Shown: positions 23,122 through 33,709 of the stretch, piece by piece
Numbering within the stretch: position 1 is the stretch's first letter
Layout of the letters: each line of letters begins with the position of its first letter
Assembly: GCA_019693395.1 (NCBI GenBank)
Contig: JAAMXP010001694.1
Coordinates: 4,636 to 48,887 of the forward strand
Reading direction: 5' to 3'
DNA from: Ettlia oleoabundans
Taxonomy: Eukaryota > Chlorophyta > Chlorophyceae > Chlamydomonadales
Length of the DNA: 44,252 bases
The notes under the pieces: model-generated
What the model was told of the DNA's origin: nothing
The model's input: only the letters and a program-made list of their open reading frames with translations
The model's database searches: none
Position numbers and translations under genes: made by a program

Positions 23122-25389
23122 CTACTGCTCTGCCTCTCCCTCCTGGGCGGGCACGTCCCAAGCAAAGAAAAGCCCGCTGCGCGCACGCTGCTGCTCCATG
23201 CGTGCCGCAATAGCGCTCACTGCAACACGTGGGGATAGGGAAGGTGTGTTTGGCAGCAAACGGCTGGCTCGTGCAGCCACTGCTTCAGCAACCGCAGCAA
23301 CGGCTGCCTCCAGCTCCATGAAGCATACATGCACCACAGTCACCAAAGAGTCGTATCGTCTATCAAAACAGTCCACGCAGAGCATGCATGTCGCTGGCCT
23401 GCCTGCAATATGTGCACATGACTCCCACCCTACCTGCTAGGTTGCGTGGGCGGCAAACGTTGCTGGTGCCCCAGCCACCAGCCACCTTGTCCTCACAGCC
23501 CGCCTGCCTCAGCTCCCCATGCGTGTCAGTGCCTAGGCTCGTGCTCAAGCTGATGTTGGCATCTGCCACCTGCTCGCTATCACCTGCTGCTACTGGGGTG
23601 CCAGGTTGCGCCACCACCTGCTGCTCATCCAGCGCGAGCACCTGCGCTGCCCCCAAGCAGTTGACTGGTGGCGGCAGCGTCGGAATGCACACACTGAGCT
23701 CTGGCTCCTGTATTGTCACATCTGGGCAGCTGGGCTGCTGTCCTGCCATGTCCTTACAGTACTTGGAACATGCCTGCACCCGATAGGAGAGGTTCGAGAG
23801 ACTCATGACCCCAGGCAGGGCACATCACTAGGGGCACCTTTGGGGTCGACAGTTTGGGTTGGGTGGGGTGGGGTAGGGTGAAGGGCACACTGACAGGCGC
23901 TGGCGTGACTCGCATAAGCAACAATGCCAAGCATCCATACACTGGCAGTTGCACCTCTGCTGCTACCGCCCAAGAGGGGGGTTGCCCTGCTGCCACCCAC
24001 CATGTCCAGCGTGTTGAGCGCGGTGTTGAGCACCGCATCCCTGCTGGCAGCTGCTCGCAACCCCATCTCACAGGCCAGCCTCGCCACCTCTTGGAGAGCG
24101 GCACAACTGTTACCAAACCTGCATCAACAACCACCATTGTGCCCCACACATTTGCAGGAAACGTCACCGTGAGCCACGTGGAACTGTTATATTGCACTGA
24201 ACACCAGGCAAAAATGATACATTGGCAACATGCTGCCGCACCAGCCCAGGCCAGGCCGGTTTCATCTTGCGTTTTTCACCTCAGCCCCGCCAGGGCGTGC
24301 CCGAACAGCTGGTCGGGCATGTTTGCCTCTGACAGGAAGGCACATGTCAGCAGCTGCTTCTGCCGCATATCCAGCCCGGGTGAGCTGTACACATCGCCGT
24401 ACAGGTGCAGCCTGCTTTCGGGGCAGAGAAGGTGGCAATGAGAGGCGCGCTTGTCAGGACACAGCACGGGCTGGAAAGTAGCTTGGCGAGCGAGGCGAGC
24501 CGCTTGAAGTGGGCATGAGGCGTTGCCTGGCACGGGCACAACGCAGGGCATGGTTTAAACCCCTGCTAGCACATGCGTGTGGCAATTTTGCTAAATTCTG
24601 ACAACCAACTCACGACTGTCCCACCCAGCCAGCTTGCATGCCAGTGTGATGCCCAGCCCGGCAAGCAGCAGCACCTGATCCACTCCTCTAGCGCTGGGTC
24701 AGCAGCATGCATGTTGGCGCGAACGCGGTCGGTCACGCCGCCATACACCAACTCAAATGCGTTGCCGGGAGGGCCAGCTACCTGCGGCACAGGACATCAC
24801 CGGCACAATCTGCCTGGCTGGCTTACGAATGAGGATGTCTGCTGGTACTACTGCCAGGAGCCAGAGTGGCCCTGCGCGGGACATGTGCCACAGGCCTGGC
24901 AGGGCAGCAGTCAGGCATCAACCCGCGCTGCCAGCATAACAGCTGACGCTCACTCCAACAGAACCCACTCATGGACTCCTTACACTAATACCTGCGCAGC
25001 TCACCTTTGCGGGTGTGTGTTCTGGCAGCAGTTTGGCCTTGTGCAGGGCTAGGGTGGCAGCAAGGCAGGGGCCATAGCCCGCAAACACTACCAGGTGCCG
25101 CACACACCCACGCAGCTGCGCCACGCTCGCTCCATGCCCATAATACTCACGTGCAAAATCTGGGAGCATAAAATGGGGATTTTGGGCAGGCAGGTAGTTG
25201 AGTCAGCAAGGCATGCAGAAGTGGGCAAGCTGGGGGAAATGTAACCAAACACGCTGTGCAACACAGCGGAGTTGGCAGTGGCGCATGTTGACCCTACCAT
25301 GGTTTCTTACCAGGCAACTGCTCCCAGTTGTGCAAGCAGCTTGCCATGTACAGCCGAACCATCGAGCGGTCCTGAGGGCACAGATCCAT
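23122..25389 (-). CDS. Carboxymuconolactone-decarboxylase (CMD/AhpD)-like protein
   Basis: Exons (minus): 25389-25311, 25159-25005, 24781-24675, 24411-24280, 24118-24001, 23773-23434, 23393-23122 (stop TAG), about 400 residues with consistent phases. CMD-type helices are visible twice. The first is GHGASVAQLRGCVRHLVVFAG, resembling the C-terminal half of the fold. The second, a fuller copy, is DVYSSPGLDMRQKQLLTCAF, then MPDQLFGHALAGLRFGNS and LQEVARLACEMG; the GHxxAxL His is conserved. The Cys pair of peroxidase-type AhpD is not seen, so peroxidase activity is doubtful. Residues from about 167 on (exon 6: GQQPSCPDVTIQEPELSVCI and DEQQVVAQPGTPVAAGDSEQ) and the helical exon 7 (MELEAAVAAVAEAVAARASR) match nothing known. 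Exons 6-7 and their acceptors (23773 or 23752; 23393) are the least certain. Function beyond the fold is unknown. Confidence 0.72.
23856..23878 (+). other. G-quadruplex-type G-run cluster in CMD-gene intron
   Basis: Five runs of three or four G separated by one or two bases (23856-58, 23861-63, 23865-68, 23870-73, 23876-78), with another GGG at 23883. It lies in the intron before exon 6 of the CMD-like gene, on the strand opposite to it. Confidence 0.75.
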
Positions 25390-25894
25390 TCTGATGCAAA
25401 ATGAGCTGCGCGCCGGTTGCCCCCGATGCTGCCACCGCCGCCAAAATAACCCGCTCTCTGTGCGCCGTGGTCCCTTGGACAGCCGTCCTTCGCCTTGGAC
25501 GACCTTTCTGGCTGTATTAAGGAGGAAGCCGGGGCCAAACTAGCGAGATGCCTGGGGCTCCGTCTGTCACCGAGGGGGGATGCGTTAGTTACTTGCGTCC
25601 GATGCTTCGACTGAGCCCTATTGACAGCCGCAGAATACTGCTTCCTCCAACCAAGGGGGCTGCCCCCGGGCTCTCTCTTCAGCTACAGCCAAGGTTTGTG
25701 GACAAGTGAAGCGCTGGATTGCACACACAGCGACGTTTGCTCTTTTAGTACGCTTATTGTTTCAAATAATGTGCTGCACGCTAATATGGCACGCTACTGT
25801 GGTGTTCTGCTGCATGGGATCACGAAGCAGTACAAGTGTGCTTACTCCCCCTGAAACATGGCATTCCTCGCCACTATGTCAGAGAGTCCAGCAC
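25390..25894. promoter_or_regulatory. Divergent promoter region, CMD-like gene and unknown gene
   Basis: About 500 bases between the two chosen start codons. Frames are open across part of it on both strands (minus 25389-25538; plus 25706-25894 without an early ATG), so either gene may begin with an extra exon here. Confidence 0.4.
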
Positions 25895-26613
25895 ATGAGA
25901 TTGCCTGGCACTAAGCCATTTATCAAGAGCACAAGACCACACTTCCGAGAAATCGGGGCGGCTGCGCAGCTTCAGAGCTTGCGGGTCAGCCGTGTGGGGG
26001 CCACGGTTGACGGGAAGGACGATTGCTTAAAAGAGGGGTTTCGGGCAGCGTTCAGGCTGCCCAAGGAGTTCGAGGTACCAGGGGAGGGGGGCGCTGCCGC
26101 CAGTGGGCGGAGCTCTCCCCTGGCGGGTGAAGCAGCAGGAGCACCAGATGCAGCGGAAGTATTAGCCGCCAGTTACGTGCCCCCTTTCCTCGAGTTTGGT
26201 TTGAACACAGCAGCAGCTAGAGATGCAATCTTGGAGCGCTGGGAGAGGGCATATCAGCAGGTTGGTGCCGGGGACCCCACATTCTCAATGTTTTGCACGG
26301 CTGGAGCGGTTCCCGTATCACGATGCACTTGCACTGATAGCTCATGGTTGACGGTATGCAAATCCTGGTCTAACAACCGAGTTAATGTAACTGTTGAACT
26401 TGAAAAATGCACAGTGTCCCCCTACCACACCCCCACACCCATCACGACAACATTCGGTATCACCTGCTGCAGATGGCAGCCGACGCATGCCAGCTGGGCA
26501 TCCCAGCATCTGCCATCCCCCAGCTGCCCCCACACCCCACAGAGGCAGATTTGAGGGCTGCAAGGGAGCGCCTGCAGGGCATGCTGGCTAGCTTCCTGAG
26601 CTCCGGCCTCTGA
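25895..26613 (+). CDS. Unknown 168-residue protein, two exons
   Basis: Exons 25895-26260 and 26473-26613 (stop TGA), phase 0 junction, donor CAG|GTTGGT and acceptor CTGCTGCAG. I do not recognise the family. The N-terminus (MRLPGTKPFIKSTRPHFRE) is basic and could be an organelle targeting peptide. A Gly/Ala/Ser-rich linker (EGGAAASGRSSPLAGEAAG) follows. Then come amphipathic helical segments, NTAAARDAILERWERAYQQ joined by the splice to MAADACQLGIPASAIPQLPP, and finally a helix, ADLRAARERLQGMLASFLSS. The composition and a clean splice make it look real. The start is the first ATG before the conserved-looking part; the frame is open further upstream. TGTAA occurs at 26844-26848. Confidence 0.6.
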
Positions 26614-26939
26614 CAAGCTGCGCTGGCTGCCGTTGGCCAGTTGGCTGCTGCGTGTGGCTGTAGCTGTGCGTCACGTCCTTTCAAACCCACGCCAGACGCT
26701 GGCCTCCGTAACAAAACATGCTGCACTGCCATATTCACCTGAGAACTGAGCGGGCCAACCACTCTGCTTCCTTGGCGGCTGCCCTTTCTCTCTTCCAACC
26801 GTCATTGTCAGTGTCGATAGTTTACACGCCTACGCGTAGAGTATGTAAATTAACTTCTCTTTGCCTCCTCAACCGACCAAAATATGGTTCATTGGAGTTG
26901 AACAATAAATGTGGGCTTAGGTAATGGAAGAACAGCCGC
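26614..26939. other. Convergent 3' ends
   Basis: Contains 3' UTRs of the unknown gene (TGTAA 26844-26848, plus strand) and PetM (minus-strand TGTAA, seen as TTACA at 26822-26826). The two signals face each other about 20 bases apart, so the transcripts may overlap. No coding region. Confidence 0.45.
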
Positions 26940-27888
26940 TTAGATCTGCAGACAAGGGCACACGAGTGCAGCGGCGGTGGCTGTTGGCAGGCAGCACTTG
27001 CGCAAAGATTGCGTGATCACTGCATGATGTGTCAAGCAGCACACGCCCCCCTATGATGTGCCCGGCAGTTCCTATTAAGGATTCTGACAGCACACAACTG
27101 AGCAGCATGACAAAGGTCTGCCAAGGCTGCAACCACCTACCTTGCCCTCCTCAGCAAGGGACTCCACACGCAGCAGCACAAAGCCAACCGCCAGGCCCTG
27201 CAAGCACAGGAAGAAGCGCAACCACTTGCCCATTTAACCAATGCGGTCAATTGCAACCATGTATTTTCCAACACTGGCGCCTGAGCAAGGGGGGAAGTAG
27301 GACGCCCAACAACCAAGCAAGACCAACCAAGAAAAACTTTGTTTCCAGCACCCCTGGCTGTACAAGCGTGCAAGGCGATGGCAAGTTTTCTATAATTAAA
27401 AAGAAATGCGAAGCATCTGCCCACAGGCCAAGAGCGCAGGCTCGCATCAACGCCGCCATTCGGCGATGCACCCTGGCTGCACTCACAATCAGGGTCATTG
27501 CGACCATCACGCCGGACACGCCGAAGATGTAGCCGGCCTCGCCAGCAAGCTGCGCCACCTCCATCGCGGAGGCCTGGGGCTGCACAGTCTTGCGGCGCTG
27601 GACCTTCACGCTGGGGCGGGTGGCCAGGAACTGGCGGCTCGCCGCGGGCTTGCTGCAACATAGAAATAGCAATGCGTCATTTCGCCGGCATTGCCGGAGC
27701 GCCAGGCTGGGTGGGCGGACTGTGGTAGCATGAGGCGCTGCTGCATCTGGTGAGAGACCTCTCGGCCGCGCTGAGGGCTGCTCAGCGGTTGAATCCGCGC
27801 ACCTGACAATCCCAGCCTGCTGCTTGGCGCCGGCCAGGGCGCGGGTGGCCACCACAGGACGAGCAGCAGTGCAAGCGACGGCGGCCAT
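26940..27888 (-). CDS. PETM: Cytochrome b6f complex subunit PetM (subunit VII), precursor
   Basis: Small single-span thylakoid subunit of the cytochrome b6f complex. Exons (minus): 27888-27803, 27652-27487, 27197-27141, 26945-26940; 104 residues, phases consistent. Residues 1 to about 57 form a chloroplast transit peptide (MAAVACTAARPVVATRALAG, later VKVQRRKTVQPQASA). The mature part starts near MEVAQLAGEAGYIFGVSG. The membrane span VMVAMTLIGLAVGFVLLRVE is completed across a splice, followed by the conserved tail SLAEEGK. The last exon codes only Ile and stop, restoring the EEGKI end I recall for algal PetM; without it the frame would read on past the donor GTAGGT. Identification rests on the span and tail, which are typical of Chlamydomonas-type PetM. 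It is divergent from NOT4. Confidence 0.9.
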
Positions 27889-28264
27889 TTTGCGACTTGG
27901 CTGACGAGCTGGGCAGTCAAAAAGATGAGTACAGAAGCTTAGCGCCGATGACAAGTTCAAGCCTCATTCTCGGGCCTCATCTGTGCGCAGTACAAGTTAT
28001 ACATCCTCTCCTCAGCCATCTCGCTGGAGCCCTTCGACGTGTTGAAGTTGTTTACTCAGTTGTTAAGGTTCTAAATACTTAGCGCGGGCGTCCGGTCGGT
28101 CTTCGAAGGCAGGTCTGCCCAATGGTCCTCGCTGCGACGGAGCTCCAGAGGCAAATGTGCAGCTATTGGGCGTTAAAACTCCGTTGCAACACTGTGCTCG
28201 GGTTCCTGACCCGGCAGGCTCCGCTCCCCTGCATGTGCAGGGTCTTTGGGAATTTACGGCAGAA
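27889..28264. promoter_or_regulatory. Divergent promoter between PETM and NOT4
   Basis: 376 bases between the two start codons, with no coding frame supported. It must serve both a photosynthesis gene and a housekeeping regulator. No recognisable light-responsive element was identified by eye. Confidence 0.45.
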
Positions 28265-29464
28265 ATGGAGGACAGCCTCGACTGCCCCTTGTGCTGCACG
28301 GAGCTGGACGTCACAGACCGGGCTATACAGTATTGCGAATGCGGATGTGAGCCTGCCGCCTCAGCAACAGCGGCGCCGCCGCCACTGGCAGGAGCTGTCC
28401 GGAGTCGGGGTAGCCCCGGCGCGCAGCGGGTTGCACGCCCCATGCAGCCATCCTCTGCTGCCAATAGCTACCTCTATGTGCAGCATAACAAAACAAACGC
28501 AAAGCAGTGGCCGTGCTACTGCTGTGCTGTGCTTGCAATCCGAACATGCCCCTCCTGAGCCAACACGCCTGCCCAGTGTGCGTTGCCATGGTGTGCTCTG
28601 CAGACCAGATGTGCCTGTGGTGCTACAACCACATTCTGGAGGAGGCAGCCAAGGCCAGCCTGGCGGCTCGCTGCCCTAACTGCCGCAGCGAGTATGACGA
28701 GGAGAAGATCAAGATGCAGGAAATTGATTCCAAGCAGTGAGTGAGGGGTGTTACTTAGCGTTAACGTGTTGAGTACTGGCAGATGAATATCTGTTGATAA
28801 GTGCATGCTGTGACTGGAAGTCAGCTTGGCATGGCAGGTTGTTCGGGTTAGCCAGGGCAGCACCAGGCGTCGATGGCAGTGCCAGCTTGGCAACAAGCTG
28901 TGGACCTGGTGCTTAAGAGCCACAGCGCGAGGGGTGGGCCAGAGCGGCTTCTAATACTGTGCATGCCTGGAACTTTTCGAAATCTTAGCTATGCTTTGCA
29001 GCTCACTTTAGAGCTGCATTTCGCTGCTTGATGGGTAACTTTTTGCAAGGGCTCGTTCTTTGCGCTGCGCCCCTTGTTGCTCCCATTTGCAGGCTTGAGG
29101 AGGAGAAGCGCAAGCTCCGTGAGAAAGACAAGCCTGGCAGGGGTGGCAGCGGTGCAGCCAGCCGCATCAACCGTGCAAACCTGGCGGTGCGTGCGTGCAT
29201 GATGTGGTGGTGTGGGGCGTGTTAAGTGTGCTGCCCTGCCCAGGTCTTATGCGCTGCAGCTGCTGACATCAACTGCCCCTCCCCTCCCCTGGCCTCGACC
29301 TGCATGCCCCCTCGTGTCATGAATCACCTTGCTACGCTACTGCTGGCGCCTTGGCTTGACCCAGCTTGGAACCAAACCAACGCAGTTCTCGCTCTTCTAC
29401 CTGCCATGTCACCCTTCACCCCAGCTTTGTTGCCTGTGTAATAAATCCCTCCTGCCTGTGCCCT

Positions 29465-29496
<32 letters not shown>

Positions 29497-32296
29497 TAGA
29501 ACATCCGCGTGGTTCAGCCCAACCTTGTGTACGCGGTGGGTCTGAGCCTGGAGATCTGCACTGAGGAGGCGCTCAGGGAGGCCGCCTATTTTGGGCAGTT
29601 TGGGCGCACGGTCAAAATTTCGGTGAACCGCAGCGCATCGCAGCATGCATCGGGCTCTGCGGCAGCTACTCGGCACGGGCCCACAGGGTCGGCCTATGTC
29701 ACATACAAGCGGCCTGAGGGTAAGTCCGTGGGTGGCTGGGGCAGAGAAGGGGACGGGGGGGGGGGCGCGCGCGGCGGGCGCGGCCGCGGGGGGTACACGC
29801 GGGAATGGCGCAGAGAGTTTGCTGTGCAGGTGGTGTGTTCTGCGGTTGTGGGGAAGCAAGGGCAGCCCACACAGCCAGGATGCAGGGCAGCATTGCGACA
29901 CAGAAGCAGCCTATTGCGCCGCACGATGTACACCCGACATCGTGGCAGCCCTATCGGGCTGCTGTGTCGGCTTGAATGCCGGTGTGGTCAGCTTCACCCA
30001 CCATCCCCGCCTGAGCCACCCAGTACACCCCTCACCCGTTCCCTTTGGTCTNNNNNNNNNNACACACACACCCACCCCCCTTCCCTGCAGACGCGCTGCG
30101 GTGCATCCGTGCACTGGATGGCGCTGTGTGGAAGGGCAAGCCCGTGCGCGCCTGCTTTGGCACCACCAAGTACTGCAACGCCTTCCTCAAGGGCCTACCC
30201 TGCAACAACCCAGACTGCCTGTACCTGCATGAGCTGGGTGCGTAGCCCCGCTGGGCATGCACATGTTAGCATTGATTGTGGTGGTGGGGGGTTATCTTTG
30301 GTTCATAGATATGCACGTCATGGTGGTGGGGTTGGGGAGGGTGAGAGGGGATGCGAGGATGCGAGTTGGCGAGGGAGGCTGGCAAGGCTGGGGCATGAAA
30401 GATGACGTGCACTCAACTACTCGTGGCAGCCTGCCCCTTCTTTCACCCTGCTCTAACCAGCCTCTGCCCCCCCCCGTCTCCCTTCTGTTTGTCTGGTCTC
30501 CGCTGCTACCTTAGCAGCACCGCCTCACAACCACTTTGCTTGCCACCGCCGCCACAACACCCTGCAGCGGACGAGGCCGACTGCCTGACCAAAGAGGAGG
30601 TGGCGGCTGGGCTGCTTCCTGCACGCTTCATGGCACAGGGTGGCGCCTCCACCACCACCACCGCGAGCAGCAGCAGCACTAGCACCACCTTCAAGCCGCG
30701 CCTCACCATCAATGCAGCGCCAATCGGCAGTAGCGGCGGTGCGGCGGCGCAGGTAAGCGTACATTGGGGAGCAGGGTGGAGTCTCGCTTGGGTCTGCTAG
30801 AGGTATGCTGCAGGAGGGCGGGTTGGAACGGTTGCGGAAGTATTGCGCGTAAGTTGAGGTTGAGGCTCTCAGCATCTGCATGTGTTTATTGTTGGCGTGA
30901 GGCAGAGGGGAAAGCAGACCAACCCCTAGCAGGGCGTAAGGGCAGAAAGCCGCACATGCCTCTGATCCCGCAGGCGGCTGGGCCCCCACCAGACGCCAAG
31001 CCAGCAACATCAGCGGCAACGGCGGTTGGCTCCGCCCGCCCCTCCTCGCAGCCGGTGCATGTGCTGACCGTTCCGCGCCACTCGCCCCATGGCTCTCGGG
31101 TGCCGGCGCAGCAGCTGCACGACAGCGGCAGCGGCGGCGGCAGCACGGCAGGATTGTGTGGCAGCCCTACCGCCTCGAGTTCTCTAGCAGCAGCGGCATC
31201 CTCACCTGCCACACCAGCATCGCTGGCTGCACCTGCACCCCCCCTGCGGCCGCAAGTCCCCACCGGTCCCTCCTGGGCATCAATCTCCTCAGCAGCACCC
31301 CAGCCTCCAGCTTCAACAGCACTGCCGCTGCCAACGACAGCGTCAGCGCCGCCCCCAGCCACCGCTCCTGCTGCTGTGGTGCCGCCGCCGCCCTCCTCAG
31401 ACGCCCAGGAGTGGCCGGAGCTGGGTGGTGGTGGCGGTGCCGGCGGTTGGGGGTTCAGCGCCACCGCCTCACCGCTACAGGAGGACAGCAGCGAGGGGCT
31501 GGGGTCCACTAGCAGCAGCCGACCCACCAGCGGCCTGGCGCGCACCACCAGCCAGAACGGCACCACCATGGCTGAGCAGCTGGCACGGGCGCAGAGCCAG
31601 CCGCAGCCCAGGGAGAGGGTCAAGAAATTGCTGGCACTCAGCTCACCGGCTAAGCTCAAGCCCCTGGGCAGAGCACCCAGCGCGCCGCTGCGCTCGCCCT
31701 CGGCGCCGTTGGCTGAGGCTGCAGCCGCTGCGGCAGCAGCTGTGGCGGGCACAGGTATGAGCGGCAACAGTAGCACCACTTCTGCAGCAGAGCCCCCGCC
31801 AGCCACCATGGCACCTGCACCTCCCACACAGTTGGCTAACGGCATATCATCCTCCAAGCAGCAGCCCGGTGCCAACAGCCGTGCAGGCGCATCGCCTGCA
31901 GTGGTGCAAGGGCCAGCGGCTGACAAGGATGCCGCGTCAGGCACAGCCTCGGCGCAGCAGCAGCAGGAGGCTGTGTCCGCCCCACAGGGCCCCACGCTGC
32001 GGGAGCAGCTGCAGCAGCATGCCGGGGCGTCGGAACCCGCTGCCAATCCGTCCGCTCGGCTGCGCCCCCCACCGGGCTTTGGAGCGGCGGCGCGGCCTTC
32101 CCCTGCCACAGCAGCCACCAGTACTGCAAGCGGCGCTACAGCAGCAGCGCCGGTTGCTGCAGCAGCAGCCACAGCAGCACCCCAGGCGCCGACCAGGCCC
32201 AAGAAGGTGCGTTGTGTTTTGGGGTGGGTGGGGGATGGGAAGACTGTGCACCCTTGGTGCCATTGCTGGGCGTTGCACATTCAAGCGGGGCAGTTG

Positions 32297-32352
<56 letters not shown>

Positions 32353-33668
32353 CCCATTTGCCGGCATCCACCTTCCTGCCACCTGCTGCCTAGCATATGC
32401 AAGAGCTTTGCAAGTGGCTGCACTATAGCAGGGGAGCTGTGAATTGCGCAGTGCTTTGGTGCCCATGGTCGTGCTGTGTGCCCAGTCCCTCCGCATCCTG
32501 CAGATTGTGTTGCCCCCCCCCGGGTTTGGCGGCCCACCCACCTCCAGTACCAGCACAACCGCCAGCACCAGCGCTGCCAGCACACCTGGGCGCTCTCAGC
32601 ACACTTCTATAGATAGAACACCCCCCAACCTGGCGGCAGCGGCAGCGGCGGCGGCGGCAGCAGCGGCAGCAGCAGCAGCAGCGGTGGCGCGCCGGGAGCC
32701 GCGCAGCGCCAGCAGTGCGCAGGCAGCCGCAGCCAAGGCAGCAGCAGCCGCCGCCACTGGCCCCTCCAAAGTAGCACCACAATCTGGTGCCCAAGTCAAG
32801 GATAAAGAGGAGGACAGCTTGAGCAGAGACAGCAGGCGAGCCAGCGTTGAGGAGCTAAGCGTTAGCAGCAGCTCCGCCGCCGTCGCCTCCTCCACAGCCA
32901 CCACCGCCGTCACAAAACCTGCGAGACCCTCGCGTGTGGGGGCCAGCCGGTTGATAGTTGACCAGCCAGCGCTTCCTGCCGAGGATGAGCTTTTTGGGCA
33001 CAGCAGCGCACCCAGCGAGGTGAGCTGCCACCTTGCATGAACTGAGGCCTGCTTTATGACGAGTAGTGTACTGCGCTTAGCTTATTTTATCTTGAGTCAA
33101 CCAAGTGGATCGAGCCTAGGCAGCTGGGCAGGCATGCGAAAAGCTCTTTGGCCAGCATCTTTCCTTGGCCGCTGGCGTGCAGCAGGCGCGCTGTGGTGTG
33201 CCAGTCGCCCCGCTGCCTTTCCACCAGGTTTTAACGTTTTTCACTCTAACAACCCGGTGCCAATCACCTCTGGTCCCTGCCAAACCACCACCCCCATATC
33301 TCACTTTTCTGCCTGCTGCAGGCCCGTAGCTCCTCCCCCGCTCCCAGCGCCGGTTCTGTGGGCAGCAGCAGCGTAGGGGGCGGGGCTCTGCCCACGGCCC
33401 GTCGCCAGCGCAGCCGCTTTGCCTTTGCTCAGGAGGTGGAAAATGCGGAAGAGCAGCAGCAAGCAGCGGCTGCGCCAAGTGCATCAACAGCGACGTTGCG
33501 TATGCCCCCCGGATTCGGCCTGGCTGTGCAGCAACAAGCACAGTCCCAGGTGCCGCCGCCTCCGCAACAGCACGCCTCGCTGCTGGCCCCCAGCCTGCTG
33601 TTGCACGATCTGGTCGCTCAGCAACAGCAGGCGCAGCAGCAGGAGCAGGCTTCGCCTCTGTTTCAGCA

Positions 33669-33709
<41 letters not shown>

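Noticed and set aside
30886..32280. 464-codon open frame on minus strand opposite NOT4 exon 7
   Set aside because: Shadow of GC-rich Ala/Ser/Pro coding sequence; the plus strand belongs to a well-supported spliced gene and the antisense peptide has only Gly/Ala/Leu runs.
32281..32371. Peptides with ACLPACLP or GRQAGRQ repeats as real proteins
   Set aside because: Entirely products of the intronic (TGCC)15 repeat read in different frames.
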